Below, one piece after another: positions 22,035 to 33,075 of a stretch of 64,000 nt of DNA (within the stretch, counting starts at the first letter, position 1; each line of letters starts with the position of its first letter). The translations under genes and the position numbers were made by a program. The notes beneath the pieces were generated by a model. That model searched no databases. It was not told the origin of the DNA and saw only the letters and a program-made list of their open reading frames with translations. The DNA is taken from NCBI RefSeq assembly GCF_001761485.1, contig NC_090771.1, positions 2,356,001 through 2,420,000 on the forward strand, written 5' to 3'. Source of the stretch: Yarrowia lipolytica (lineage: Eukaryota; Ascomycota; Dipodascomycetes; Dipodascales).

Positions 22035-23429
22035 TCAGAATCGATCCTTATCAGCTCCATGGCTACCTTGCAACTTTTCTCCCATCTCAACCAGCTTCAA
22101 CACCAGCTTTGAATCTCCGTAGACCTCAAAAAAATCCTTGACATCGGCGTCAAACGTGCCGGCCTCAATGCTCCGTCTTACTCCAGCCAGGAACCGATTG
22201 TAAATCTCGAGGTTATGCTGTTCGAGAATCACGTGACCCAACATCTCGTGCGCGTCCAACAGATGGTACAAGTATGCTCGGTGATGTGGTGCACTGAGGG
22301 CCTGGTTGGAGTCGGCCAGAGGAGAAAAGTCGTTCTTGAACTTGGGGTCCCACAGATTGTGTCCAAACACAGCACCCGGAGTGGCAGGAAAGGTGAAATC
22401 AAGAGCGACTCCAGCGTCCGAAAAGGTCTCGACAGAATATCCGCTCAGCAGATCAAAGCCCTGCTGGATGAGCAGAAGCATCTGCTGGGGAGTGTCACAC
22501 TGTCCAGAGTGGTAGAGAGGCATCGTCTTGCCCATTCCGAGGTTCTTGAGCTCGTCCAAAACAGGCTTGGGGCCCGTCAGATGCTCAGTCTTGACATCCA
22601 GAGGGTTTCCATTACCGTCAGTGGGTCCCTGAGCGGCAGCCTTACGAGCTGCACTTTCGGCAGCAGCGGCATCTGTGGGTTTTCGGGTGGAGTCGAATCG
22701 ACTGAGATCAATGGTCTGATCGGGGTACTCAGAGTGCTCGGCTCGAGTGTGGAATACCAGACCGTTGATCTTATCCTGGTTCTCTACCACTGTCTTAAGA
22801 TACTCCTTCTGGTGCAAAACGGGAAGAGTAGGCAGAATCGAGGCGTAAATAGGGACCTTGACGTCGGCCACGCACTTTTCCAGCCACCGCTGAGACCGCA
22901 TCACCATCTTCTTGACCTTATTGGATCCAGGACAGGCTCCCGAGGGACTGAGACCAGATGCATCGGCCGGAGCTACAAACACTTCAGGAGCAACAGCGTT
23001 GGCCATGAGAGGAAACTGGTCAATATCAATGTCAACCACACCAACAGACGAGTACATGGACAGCATGTTTCGGCCATTGGGCTTGTTGGGAAGCACGTTG
23101 GAAGGTCGTCGGGTTTGCAGGAAGATGTTGACTTCCTCAGGGAGTGAAAAACGGGTTCGGGAGGGCTCATCTCCGACATCTTTCAGAAGCAACGGGGCCT
23201 GGGGACGCTCCACAAAGTCTTCAAGTCCCACCGCCACGGCTCCAGGCACATGCTTGTCCACATTGACATTGTCGGGGGTCAGGTTGGGCACACAACCCCG
23301 GCTAGAAGTGGTGATGAAAGCTGGAGTAGCAATAGAATTGCCGTTGGAAAGGTTGAGCGTAGCTGTTCGTGCGGCGGAGCCACTAGCGACTGTTTTGGCA
23401 ACCTCAAACGTCATTTTGGCGATGTTCAT
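22035..23429 (-). CDS. Queuine tRNA-ribosyltransferase accessory subunit 2-like protein
   Basis: A 464-aa member of the tRNA-guanine transglycosylase superfamily, nearest to the non-catalytic subunit QTRT2. Recognisable are TPAFITTSSRGCVPNLTPDNV near the N-terminus, the segment FDLLSGYSVETFSDAGVALDFTF (about 325-347), which matches the QTRT2 block that has no catalytic Asp, and FSPLADSNQALS followed by HHRAYLYHLLDAHEMLGHVILEQHN (about 368-406). In QTRT2 the stretch before HxRAY carries a CxCxxC zinc site; here those cysteines are absent while the later His (405) remains. QTRT2 normally pairs with QTRT1 to insert queuine at tRNA position 34. An Ala/Lys-rich insertion lies at about 250-270. The ATG at residue 1 is followed by another at residue 6; either may be used. 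The gene is convergent with ATX1 and divergent from NOP16. Confidence 0.85.
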   Translation of the reverse strand: MNIAKMTFEVAKTVASGSAARTATLNLSNGNSIATPAFITTSSRGCVPNLTPDNVNVDKHVPGAVAVGLEDFVERPQAPLLLKDVGDEPSRTRFSLPEEVNIFLQTRRPSNVLPNKPNGRNMLSMYSSVGVVDIDIDQFPLMANAVAPEVFVAPADASGLSPSGACPGSNKVKKMVMRSQRWLEKCVADVKVPIYASILPTLPVLHQKEYLKTVVENQDKINGLVFHTRAEHSEYPDQTIDLSRFDSTRKPTDAAAAESAARKAAAQGPTDGNGNPLDVKTEHLTGPKPVLDELKNLGMGKTMPLYHSGQCDTPQQMLLLIQQGFDLLSGYSVETFSDAGVALDFTFPATPGAVFGHNLWDPKFKNDFSPLADSNQALSAPHHRAYLYHLLDAHEMLGHVILEQHNLEIYNRFLAGVRRSIEAGTFDADVKDFFEVYGDSKLVLKLVEMGEKLQGSHGADKDRF

Positions 23430-23862
23430 GTGGAGTAGTGAAAATTTATTTTTTCAAAAACACGATGACTGGGGTGCAAGTTTCAAGATGGGCGATATTG
23501 GTACGAAACGAAAGGTACGAGTGAGGGGAGAATGGATATGAGCTCCGATTTGGATTTAGAAAAATATTCAGGAAGTTGTTGGGGTTTGAAGGAGTAGCAG
23601 AATTAGGGTTTATTTTGTAAAGTGGCCAGATTCTGACAGAAAAGGTGTTGAAATGGAACCACAGATTCCAATACCACAATGAGAGCATCTGATTTTTATT
23701 ATAGAGGCTATTACCTCTTGATATCTGCCTCCTCGTCTAGGAGATAAGATTCGGGTTGTACATGCAGAGTACATGGGGAAGCTTAAAAAAATATTTCTAT
23801 GCAGAAAGGTTCAAGGTCCAATCTATCTCTACCACACACTACAACATACACAGCAAGCAAAA
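23430..23862. promoter_or_regulatory. Divergent promoter of the QTRT2-like gene and NOP16
   Basis: A 433-bp space between two divergent start codons. A TGAAAATTT word at 23439-23447 resembles the RRPE element of ribosome-biogenesis promoters, but it is a single match close to the opposite gene, so the assignment is weak. Confidence 0.4.
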
Positions 23863-24585
23863 ATGCCTTCTGGAGTGCGAAGACGAAAGATGAACCGGTC
23901 ATCTATCACCAAGGTGACCCGGAAAGACAAGGACAACCACAAGCGGATCGTCGTGACGGGATCCGACATTATTCGACAGCGGTGGGACAAGAATCTGTCC
24001 ATGGCTCAGAACTACAAAAAGCTCGGTCTTGCCACCAAGACCGGCTCCCGAAAGATCCGGGGTCTGGAGGAGGATTTGAGAGAGAAGTCTCTGCGGCTCA
24101 CAATTCAGCAAGGCAAGAATCCACATGACCAGGAGCTGCGGGACCTGATGGAGCAGCAGGAGCAGGAGGAGCTGGAGAAGAGCAACCTGGTGGTCAACGA
24201 GCGAAAGATCCCCAAGCTGGGTGCTGGCGAGGCGTTTATTGTGCGAGACGACAAGGGAGAGGTCGTGGAGGTCATCTACGGCAAGGATCACCAGACTGGC
24301 AGTGATGAGGAGGACGAGGAGGAATGGACGGGGTTTGAAGACAAGCCTGAGGAGGAGGAGACCGAGACCATCAAGATTTTGCAGGAGCGAGCAAAGCGGG
24401 CTGCATCTAACCCCCACGTTCAGTCCGACCGAGAGCAGTCGTGGATCGAGCAGCTCATCAACAAGCATGGAGACGATATCGACGGCATGTTCTGGGACAA
24501 GGAGCTCAACATCTACCAGCAGAGCCGGGGCGATCTCAAGCGACGAATCAAAAAGTGGAAACAGGGCAACAAGCGAAATCAGTAA
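23863..24585 (+). CDS. NOP16: Nucleolar protein Nop16 (60S ribosome biogenesis)
   Basis: I start the protein at the ATG at 23863, giving 240 aa with the family's MPSGVRRRKMNRSS beginning; an in-frame ATG 90 bp upstream would add 30 residues not seen in the family. Nop16 is a nucleolar factor of pre-60S particles involved in 27S pre-rRNA processing. Family marks include GSDIIRQRWDKNLSMAQNYKKLGLA, a central Glu-rich linker with EEDEEEW, and the C-terminal block EQSWIEQLINKHGDDIDGMFWDKELNIYQQS followed by a basic end. The length agrees with S. cerevisiae Nop16 (about 231 aa). It is convergent with PMI40 across 1.5 kb. Confidence 0.94.
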   Translation: MPSGVRRRKMNRSSITKVTRKDKDNHKRIVVTGSDIIRQRWDKNLSMAQNYKKLGLATKTGSRKIRGLEEDLREKSLRLTIQQGKNPHDQELRDLMEQQEQEELEKSNLVVNERKIPKLGAGEAFIVRDDKGEVVEVIYGKDHQTGSDEEDEEEWTGFEDKPEEEETETIKILQERAKRAASNPHVQSDREQSWIEQLINKHGDDIDGMFWDKELNIYQQSRGDLKRRIKKWKQGNKRNQ

Positions 24586-26133
24586 AGTTGTAAATACGGT
24601 ACAGTGCTAGTAACAAAATTTATAGATGGTTAACATATTGAGATGATTTGGGATGAAGGGTTAAGTCGAGTAGGAATGGGGGTTATTAGAGGCTCCAAGG
24701 TCGCTACAGAGGGTAGTACAGGTAGATGGTAACAAACTTGTCTTATCTACACATGCTCTTATCATATCTATACCGACTTGTAACTTCATACAGTATGTAT
24801 AGATGTTCTGTACCGTGAAGTCTGGCCGACATTATATGTACAGTAGGAACTGGTATGGTGGCATTTGTTATTGACAGACTAAGAAATAGACAAACTGATG
24901 TAGTAAGCCATACGATAAAATCGTTTAAATGTTTCATTTTTAGCCATCCAAGCTCTCCGTTCCCTTTTGTCTACAACATCTACCACCCGAACAGCCTGTG
25001 GGTGGAAATGGCTTGTTAGAAAGATGCTGGGCTCGTGTTTGGTTGAAATTTTCAGCCGCTCCTGTTCATCCCTTTGATCGTGATACGCCGGTAGACCTCA
25101 AGATCGTTATATGTCGGTGCTTTTATCCACCTGACGCCAGTAGCTGGCCAACAGGGAATGAGAGTACGAGTCTGTACTATAGCTGCAACATCATGCCGTC
25201 CTTCATTTACATCTCCAGATATCAAACGATAAGTTATCAGATTTACGCGTCTGCTCTATCCACTTCAAAATTGTCGAACCTGGTACAGTACGCTGGGGTG
25301 CTTATGGACTTGATCTCAAGATCCTCCAGCTGGACGAAGTCCAATTCCCTCCTGACAGACGTCTCATACTAACAATGGCACAGACAGTCTAAGCTGACAT
25401 TGCCGTTTAGCCCCTTCGTTCGATTCAAGTGTAGACTCGCACTGATGGTACTTGGATCTCACTCGGAGAAGATAGGCTGTGATCTCGGCAGACATATCTG
25501 TAGAAGCGTCAATATTCGATTATCTGAACATTACACACAAGCTTGGTTCTAGGCAAGCTGCTTTCCAAGGGGAATGTAATCATCCGTGTGAAATATATGT
25601 TCTCGAACCGATTTGCAGACTAGAAGGCGTTCTCCTGAAGGCGTTCTCGAACTCTTGAATCAGAGCAAGACAGCAACATCCAACCTTTTTGACACCGTCT
25701 TCTATCTCACCAATTATCTTCTACCCTCTCTCTCTAGACTTTCCTCAGTCACGCCTTCATCCTCTTGCTTGATCTCTTCTGTTGTAGCATCGTAGTAGAT
25801 GATACACGTACAGAGATACTAAGACGCGTAGAAAACGCGAATCGCGTGAATCGTGCCAACCAAACCTGAAACGGGAATATGGAAGCAGTCATTAAACATG
25901 GATAAAAAGTCAACTAGTTATGCCATTGGTGTGTACTACAAGTATTTCTACACATGTACATACACTACCTGGCGTCATAACAGTGTACGCTGTACCTATA
26001 CATTCCTCTAATCCAAATCCCATCTATTACTAGCTATACTATATATGTAGAGTGTTAGTGTCCAGCTCACTGTTCTGGTGGAATACATGATCCAACCAGT
26101 CAGCCCAACTTCAGTTGCGGTTCAGCCCACATC
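24586..26133. other. 1.5 kb convergent intergenic region
   Basis: The space between the 3' ends of NOP16 and PMI40. A plus-strand frame at 24998-25372 has no family resemblance. A TACTAAC...CACAG word at 25367-25383 looks like an intron acceptor but no donor or exon can be matched to it. Several TACAGTA/GTACATAC words are present. Confidence 0.55.
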
Positions 26134-27402
26134 TTAGTTGACCTCACAGAAAGCTCTATACAGAGTCAAGTCCTCCTTCCCACTGCTCTTGACCTCGACC
26201 TTCTCGTTGGGGCCAATGAAGAAGACGTAGCCCTCCTCAAGCTTCTTGGACTCGCCAGCCACGGTGATCTCGCCTGCACCCTGCGAAATTATCACCACAG
26301 AGGGACCCTCGATTCCGTCCACAGTTTGGGTCTCTCCTGAGGGCACAACGCTCTCCAGCACGGAAAACTCGTTGATCGGGGGGTCAAACAGCTTAGCCGT
26401 AGCGCCATGGGCCCGGGGAAACGACTGAGCCACCATCTTCTGCTCGGACACGGGGGCAGTGGAGTAGGTGAGCATGTCCACGAGGTTGTCCACGTCCTTG
26501 AATTTGGGGGTGAAGCCTGCTCGAACCACATTATCCGAAGCAGCCATGCACTCAATGATGTCGCCAGAAATGTAGGCGTGAGGGTCCTTGGCCCGCAGGA
26601 ACATGGCCTCACCCTTGTTGAGACGCACAAAGTTGAGCATCAGGCCGCCGCAGAAGAGGCCAATGTCGTTGGGGAACTGGCCGTTGAGTCGCACCAGCAG
26701 GTTGGCGAGATCGGTGCCGCCAATGGGAGCGCCACCTGCGAACTTGGGGCCCTCAGACTCGGCTCGCTTGACGAGATCAGCGGCCTTGGAGGCCACGAGG
26801 TCGTCTGAAGACCGCATCAGACGGCCAAACAGAGCCTGGAGAGCCTTCTTGGGGTCGGCAGATCGCTCGGAAGCAAACTGCTTCGCAGACTCGTCGCCCA
26901 CAAGCTCCCGGAACTCGGGCACGGTCTCGAGAAAGTGCTCAATCTCAGACAGAGGTCGGAAGCCACAGAAACCCTCAAAGTCGGTAAGAGCAATAGCCAT
27001 TTCGGGCTTGTGGTTGGCGTCGGGATAGTGGGCGGGGTCGGACGCGTGCAGCTGGGCTCCGAGCTCCTTGTCGGGATGGGCCTGGATACTCAGGGCTTTT
27101 CGGATCGACAGCACCTTGAACAGAAACGGCAGCTCGGGGCCAAACTTGTGCTCCACGGCGGGAGTCAGCAGCTTGTCGGGTGACGCAGAAATCAACTGAC
27201 GCAGAGTCGTGCTGTTTGTGTCGCCCAGCACCTTGGACGGCACCGAAGGATGGGTGCCCATCCACAGCTCCGCGTACGGCGTCTCCTCCGAAATGGTGAG
27301 AGAAGGGTCCGACTTGGCGGCAAACCGCGCCACGGCCGAGCTGGATCCGAGCTTGCCCCAGTCGTATGTTTGTGCTCCGCATTGGAGTTGGATAAGCGAC
27401 AT
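26134..27402 (-). CDS. PMI40: Mannose-6-phosphate isomerase (type I)
   Basis: A 422-aa type I phosphomannose isomerase, close to the usual 429-441 aa of fungal enzymes. It interconverts fructose-6-phosphate and mannose-6-phosphate in the cytosol, the entry step to GDP-mannose for N- and O-mannosylation, GPI anchors and cell-wall mannan. The zinc site is complete: Gln107 and His109 in SIQAHPDKE, Glu134 in HKPEMAIAL and His275 in AKDPHAYISGDIIECMA. The start MSLIQLQCGAQTYDWGKLGSSS is typical. The C-terminal cupin-like domain (about 310-422) ends normally. The product is needed for the surface proteins encoded at both ends of the window. Confidence 0.97.
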   Translation of the reverse strand: MSLIQLQCGAQTYDWGKLGSSSAVARFAAKSDPSLTISEETPYAELWMGTHPSVPSKVLGDTNSTTLRQLISASPDKLLTPAVEHKFGPELPFLFKVLSIRKALSIQAHPDKELGAQLHASDPAHYPDANHKPEMAIALTDFEGFCGFRPLSEIEHFLETVPEFRELVGDESAKQFASERSADPKKALQALFGRLMRSSDDLVASKAADLVKRAESEGPKFAGGAPIGGTDLANLLVRLNGQFPNDIGLFCGGLMLNFVRLNKGEAMFLRAKDPHAYISGDIIECMAASDNVVRAGFTPKFKDVDNLVDMLTYSTAPVSEQKMVAQSFPRAHGATAKLFDPPINEFSVLESVVPSGETQTVDGIEGPSVVIISQGAGEITVAGESKKLEEGYVFFIGPNEKVEVKSSGKEDLTLYRAFCEVN

Positions 27403-28227
27403 GTTGTGTGTTGTTGTGTGGTGTCTGTGGTGTGGAGAAAAAGGGGAGTTGACGCGTACACTGCACTTTAACTATTCCATACACAGCTAAGTTAGTGCGA
27501 CGTGTTCATGCAGGCTCATGTGGGCGGACGCCGTGGAAATGGAGACGACGGTGGGTCGAGGAGTGGACGGATTTCTGATCCGAAAGCGACAATGGATTTG
27601 TGGGCCTTTTCTGGACATTCTCCAACTTTTAAACCCCGAAAATCTCTCCCCCTAGTCATTCTACAATCCCCCCAATAAACCCCTTGTATTGTTCCTGCCC
27701 AAGGTACATGTAAGTTGAACGATACTGTATGTAGGTAGGTTGCATTGACGTTTCAAATGTGGGGCCAAACAGGACTTGGAGGAGTGCAAATCCGAAGATC
27801 ACGTGTCCCAAACCAGTAATCCATGCCTCTTCCAACACACATCCAGCCACCGGCTCTCCAGACCTCCACAGGCTCACTGGATCGGGCTACATACAGTTTA
27901 GGAAGCTCCTGCTCAGCCACGTCCGCCCATCGTCAAGGTTCATCAGGGGGTGACCCGTGGATAGCGAAGGAGAACAGTAGGCGGGTAATGAGCTATGTCA
28001 ATCGATTCGGAGTAGCTCATAGAGCACAATTATTGTGTTGGTTTTCATTTTCGCCCAATAAATAGCCCACAGAAGACACCCTAGAAACCTCGCTTAACAC
28101 TTGCTCCATAACTATAAATAGTGATCGACCAGTAACCGGCGCTCGATTAGAAAGTTTCGGAAAAACTCGAAATAGACAGGGCCACATGGGGGGCTGTTTG
28201 TAGAGAGGATGAGAGTCCTGTGGTGAT

Positions 28228-28285
28228 TCCTGGTGGTCTGGATATCTGGTGGTCTGATATCTGGTGGTCTGGATATCGGGTGGTT
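28228..28285. repeat. About 19-20-nt tandem repeat (TCTGGTGGTCTGATA type), 3 copies
   Basis: Three imperfect copies of a CTGGTGGTCTG(G)ATAT unit, differing by one inserted G and terminal changes. It lies in the gap between PMI40 and the secreted protein gene. Confidence 0.75.
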
Positions 28286-30527
28286 TCTTTGTCTACATGA
28301 ATCTATAGATACAATGAAGTGTTTGCGATCAAGGGTTGTAGTATTGTACGTACTACTGTGTACAGTACGCCCGGTTTTCAGGTTGGATAGACTGAAGGCA
28401 CAGTCGCACTGGTTGGGGTTCAGTCGGAACCGTCGTTGCTCGCGGACGGGTACATGTATTCAATTGTCAAAAGACCAATGGTAGGCTCAGGGGTCATCTC
28501 GATCTCCATTCTGTAGAACAAGGGACTGTAGCAAAGTGAGATTGGGGAGAGACAAGTGAACAAGTGAAGTCATTCTAGGGATTTTTCCAGAGCGGCATTC
28601 CAGATTTAACCAACAAAACAAGTCACAGAAATGATACACCACCCCTCGTTAGCAGTAACGGAGCTACCGTCATCAACAGAGCCATCATCAACAGACAGGT
28701 ATGTACATACTGTACAAGGGAAAATCGACTTGGACGGTCATGGAGAACATACAGTGGTAGTGTTCGAGTATCAAAGTCAAGTATCAACTAGGTATTGCTG
28801 GAGCATCTTCGAATCCAGCTGGAATTGCCGACCTCGCTGATATAGAGATGCCTGAGCATGAGTTAGCAAGAGGTCATAGTGAGCTAACAAGTATAGAGAC
28901 ACGAAGGTATGATTATATCAGAAGATTTTCCGTGAGCTGGAGAATTCGGCTTCGAAAAAAGTTGACTCAATGTGTAAAGAGTCTGGTGTTGGTGACAAAG
29001 ATTAATGAAATGAAATGAGATTAGTTGTGTTTTGCAAAGATCAATGAAGAGATCAGACGGCCAAATTTGAAACACCAACCTCCCTAACCACTCCTAACCA
29101 CTGGGAATTGTCTCATATCCATGGGACGCCCAGATCAGACAGAGACCTGTCTTCAGTACATGATCTCTACAGTACATACTCTACATGCACTGTAGGGGTC
29201 AATTGATATGGAACTACATCAGGGAACAGTGGATCTCGTTATCTTGTAGTACCAGCATCACACTCAAAAGCCGCAAACTACCTCTCTCACGGAGGCAACA
29301 ATAACCGACCCCACCTATTGACTAACAGAAAGGAGCACCCACTAGTCCTTCTTAGCGCCGATTAAGAACCCAGGTTGAGTAACAAAAGCGAGCGACTTGA
29401 TGGTGGCTTCAGATCTAGGCCACTATATTGTTCCCAAAAGGGCAGCTCCAAAGCGACTTTAGCGCGTGTGGGGTGTGCAGCATGACACATGCGAGATGGA
29501 GATGTCAGGGACTTATTTTGGTCAGTTTTGCTGCTACAAGATACTTGAGAGTGACACATATTGTTCATCATGCCGAGAGAATTATTAATGTCAACTTCCA
29601 ATCTTTTCTGGCTCCCCATAACCACCTCAACTGTTCGTTTTAACGGCCAGCAACCAAGTGCATTGGTGAAACCAGTGGGAAGTACATGGGGTACTGTTAT
29701 GAGACAATCGTAGGCCAGATGTGACGTTAAGTGTCAGTTGAGAGTGTCATAAAGAACGCCAATTGTACGGATATTCCAGGCAAGTAGTTATGGTAAAACA
29801 CTAGCAGGAGCTAACGGGGGACCCCTGCAAGTTGGGCTAAGTTGGTGAAACCGTTAGTTCGTCATTAGCTAGAAATTTGTTTGTACAGGCTGTTGATTTT
29901 CACAGTTAAGTATGTTTGAGTTGCTGATACGAGCGAAATACGAACGAAATACGAGACAGATGGCAACATACTGATTCGTATAGACATGACATATAACCAG
30001 GACAACCTGGAAGGTAGAAGAAGGAATCAAACTGGGGTGGTGAAAATCTCCTACCCTCGGTTAGCCACTCAAAACCTCACTTCAGACTAAAATAGTACAT
30101 GAGCTATTCTGATACTGGGGTATAATTGCCCTGCTATCAATACCAGCCAGGTACTTGTAGGCAGTGATGAAGTCGACTTTTGGAAAACTCAGACTAAAAA
30201 AAGAACAATGAATTGGTTGTATCATTGTCGTACTGTACTTTTATTGTAAGTACCCGAGACAGCCTGTTTGATATGCCAGCGAGGAAGAGTTGTTGAACAT
30301 GAGGTATGACATATGTCACCCTCAAACACCATACATCTCCAGTTTGCAAGATACCGGTAAGAGGAGGGCAATGCTTCTCTCCCTCCAGTCTCCCCCTTTG
30401 CCACCACGTTCCCCCCCCCCATTATCACAATAACCCCACCATACCCCTGTTAGTCTAGCTAGTGGTGCTACTAACCTGGAGAGTCCTCAACAAGACATTA
30501 TAAATGTTCAGAAATCGGTAAACCGGG

Positions 30528-30535
30528 TATATATA
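30528..30535 (+). promoter_or_regulatory. TATA box of the secreted helical protein
   Basis: TATATATA sits 42-49 bp upstream of the start codon at 30577, with a pyrimidine-rich CATACATCTCTACC leader before the ATG. A clear TATA and short leader suggest a strongly or conditionally expressed gene. Confidence 0.6.
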
Positions 30536-30576
30536 GACGCAGAGACTTTTCCGTTTGCTTCCCATACATCTCTACC

Positions 30577-31251
30577 ATGGTCCGTATCTCCAAACTCGCT
30601 ACTGTTGCCTGCCTTTCCGTCGTTTCGGCAGCTCCTGCTGCTGAGGACACTCTCAGCCGACTGCATCTTCTGACTTCTCGTCATCTTGCTCAGTTCCCCT
30701 CCGAGGATCAGAAGGAGATCACTAAGCGGTTCATTGACGACTTCCACGCCGTTGCCGTCCAGGAGCGAGCCATCTCTGACGTGCTGACTCTCATCGACCT
30801 GTTTGGAGATATCACCACCAAGGGTATTAAGTTCTTCACCCAGAGCTTTACAGCCTTCTGGAACGGAGACAAGAAGACCCTCAGCCAGTCCATCACCACC
30901 TTCCTTCTCCAGGCCCAGGGCTTCCTCAACGACTTCGTCTCTTGGTTGCAAAGCTACAACGGTCTTGGAGGATTCACCAAGATCTTTGCCGACATTTTCA
31001 TCAAATCTGGACTCAAGAGCTTTATTACCACCGCCGGTCTGGCCATCTTGCAGCTCACCGACTCCATTTTGAACTCCGACTGGTCTGCTCAGAGCTGGGC
31101 TGCTGACCTTAAGAACCTCCAAAACACTCTCAAGAGCGTTAGTCAGCAACTGGCGGCCGGCTTCCCTACTATTGAAAACGTCCGAGATACCATTCTGTAC
31201 TCCCGAAACGCCATTCGAGGTCTTCTTGGTCTTCCTGAGGTGAAATCCTAG
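30577..31251 (+). CDS. Small secreted all-alpha protein, function unknown
   Basis: A 224-aa protein with a classic signal peptide (MVRISKLATVACLSVVSA, cleavage about residue 18). The remainder is strikingly helical and nearly cysteine-free, with amphipathic stretches such as AISDVLTLIDLFGDITTKGIKFF and LQNTLKSVSQQLAAGFPTIENV. It has no GPI tail or Ser/Thr-rich region, so it should be released or held in the wall non-covalently. Codon choice looks like that of well-expressed genes (CTC, AAG, GAC), in line with the clear TATA box. I do not recognise the family; it may be lineage-restricted. The alternative of a vacuolar lumen protein cannot be excluded. Confidence 0.88.
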   Translation: MVRISKLATVACLSVVSAAPAAEDTLSRLHLLTSRHLAQFPSEDQKEITKRFIDDFHAVAVQERAISDVLTLIDLFGDITTKGIKFFTQSFTAFWNGDKKTLSQSITTFLLQAQGFLNDFVSWLQSYNGLGGFTKIFADIFIKSGLKSFITTAGLAILQLTDSILNSDWSAQSWAADLKNLQNTLKSVSQQLAAGFPTIENVRDTILYSRNAIRGLLGLPEVKS

Positions 31252-31628
31252 ACGAGAAGACGGTGGAGCCCATCTGTTTACTAACTATATTAATAAAGAA
31301 TTGAAAGAGAAACGAGAGGGATCTATTATAATACACACAGTAGCTGGAAATACTCTCAACAATGTTGATACCAACAAACTGACTGTCTGATTCACTTTTA
31401 GTCATTTCCATCAATATCATATCGATCGTGATCGACTCAATAGACCTCACATTTATCTCGACCCTTTGGTATATCAACTGTAGCTACAGCAACTCGCAAT
31501 CTACTGACTCCCAACACTCAATCATAACTCATCTCTTAGTCGTAGTATACAATGCCAATAGTGCTTGATCATATATGCTATAAGATCAAGCACGATAATC
31601 TCCTGTTGTGATCCATGCTGATTCCACT
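31252..31628. other. Short convergent spacer
   Basis: 377 bp between two converging genes. AT-rich, with an AATAAA-like word near 31290 for the plus-strand gene. Nothing else seen. Confidence 0.6.
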
Positions 31629-31937
31629 CTAGTCATCTCCAGGGGCCATCGCAGCCTTGACGTCTCCGTGTTCCTTGAGAGCCACATCATCAAGAGGCAC
31701 ATTCTTGGGCATGGGAACGTCCTCCTCGGGCTCAACCATGTCGTAGTTGGCGAGGTTTCCCGGGGCCTCAGCAGCCTGGGGTTTGCCTTCTTGTTGCAGA
31801 GCTACGTCATCCAGAGGGACGCCATTGCGCTCCTTGGGGGTCTTGTCCTCACGGATTTCCTTCTTCTCCAGAGCAGCGGCCTGCTCGGTGGTCATTTGCG
31901 GGCTCATGATGGGGTTTGGGGGTGTGGAAAATGACAC
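31629..31937 (-). CDS. Small acidic, disordered protein with duplicated VPLDDVAL module
   Basis: A 102-aa hydrophilic protein without cysteine or tryptophan, probably disordered. Two copies of a module can be seen: VPLDDVALQQEGKPQAAEAP at about 40-59 and VPLDDVALKEHGDVKAAMAP at about 80-99, spaced by an acidic linker (MVEPEEDVPMP). The first ATG gives MSFSTPPNPIM; the second at residue 11 (MSPQMTTEQ) is equally possible. The internal duplication, biased composition and normal leader argue for a real gene. It is convergent with the secreted protein gene. The function is unknown; a hydrophilin-like stress protein is one possibility by composition only. Confidence 0.7.
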   Translation of the reverse strand: MSFSTPPNPIMSPQMTTEQAAALEKKEIREDKTPKERNGVPLDDVALQQEGKPQAAEAPGNLANYDMVEPEEDVPMPKNVPLDDVALKEHGDVKAAMAPGDD

Positions 31938-33075
31938 TGAGAGTTTGCAGGCGTGAGATGGTGGAGTGGGGAGGCTATTTAGGTGTTTTTTGAAGATAGT
32001 TTAGCGAGTTTTAGAGGTGCGGGGATTTGGAAAAAAGCAATGGATTTGTTGCAGCGAGAGGAATACAGTTGTGGTGTTTATCTTGTCTTTGGAGAAGTTG
32101 GACAGTATTTCATCAGGACCTGATGGTGCCTTGATCTGGCCTACCTCAGTAGCAAGCATTGGGTTAGGTGAAGTTAGTTTGAGCAGAGGATGGATATATG
32201 AATGTCCAACGGGTTTAAGTGTAATGGAAGAGTACATATTTGGTATCATATTGGTGTGGCTGGTGTCTCGGGTCTAAGAGAGGTATTTTTTCACGTATCA
32301 CGTCTTGTAATTTTTTAACTATTTCTTTAACTAAACCAACCTTCATACTATACTATATACTCTAACACTAGTCAACATCCCCAGTTCGATCCCCGCGTGT
32401 GATGCGTAAAAATGACGTGATAACCTTGGGGATTGTAAGTGAGACAAGGAAATGGGGTGATTCAGAGGGCGTTGGGGGGTGTCTCTGGAGGGCTAAATAA
32501 TGGCCGTGAAGATCTACAGAAGTTCCAAATCCAGGTAAATGTGTACGTAGAACAATAATATCCAAAAAAATCAGTACATTGTCACACGAAAACAGGCCCT
32601 AATCCCCTCTCCATTCTCCCCCTCCCCGCCGTCAAGGTTATGTTTGGAACTTTATGTTGACATCATGTGGACAATCAGGTACAGTGTTGGGTAATGACAG
32701 AAATTATTGCGTTAGCTACAGCTGATGCAACTATCAGGAGTGACGTGGTTCTGGTGGGTTATTATTATTGGAAATTAAATGTAGGGGTTGTTTCAATTCA
32801 ACGGCTTTTCATCGTCGGGCCCGTCCTGGCTTTAACGACACCCTATCAGACGCTGGTACAGCGCTATCAGGGTCAAGTGTGGGAGTGTGGGCGTGTGGGC
32901 GATAACAGATACGACCTTGGATTGAAGTTCACTTTTGCTGCAATCTCTTCTCCTCCTCCCTCCTACAGTACGGACATCCCACGGAACAACCTTGTGGGTG
33001 GCACCGCTTTGAATGAGAATAAAATAGATAAATTATGGCATGATAAATGAGAGGATGAGGCAATGTGGTTGATGG
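31938..33075. other. 1.1 kb intergenic region
   Basis: The space upstream of the disordered-protein gene and downstream of the 59-aa ORF. An isolated AGTTCGATCCCC at 32379 resembles a tRNA B box, but there is no matching A box or acceptor stem. Frame 32667-33050 (plus) has no family features. Confidence 0.55.

Larger units (their letters stand above)
27403..30576. other. 3.2 kb divergent intergenic region
   Basis: The promoter of PMI40 lies on the left and that of the secreted protein on the right. A CACGTG lies at about 27801. An approximately 20-nt tandem repeat is at 28228-28285 and a C10 run near 30412. Short frames (29362-29625 minus, 28631-28840 plus) have no recognisable relatives. 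I see no RNA gene. Confidence 0.5.

Noticed and set aside
22215-23147. 310-codon plus-strand frame opposite the QTRT2-like gene
   Set aside because: A shadow of the real minus-strand gene; no recognisable domain.
32340-32405. tRNA-like AGTTCGATCCCCG
   Set aside because: Only a B-box-like word; no A box, cloverleaf or terminator.
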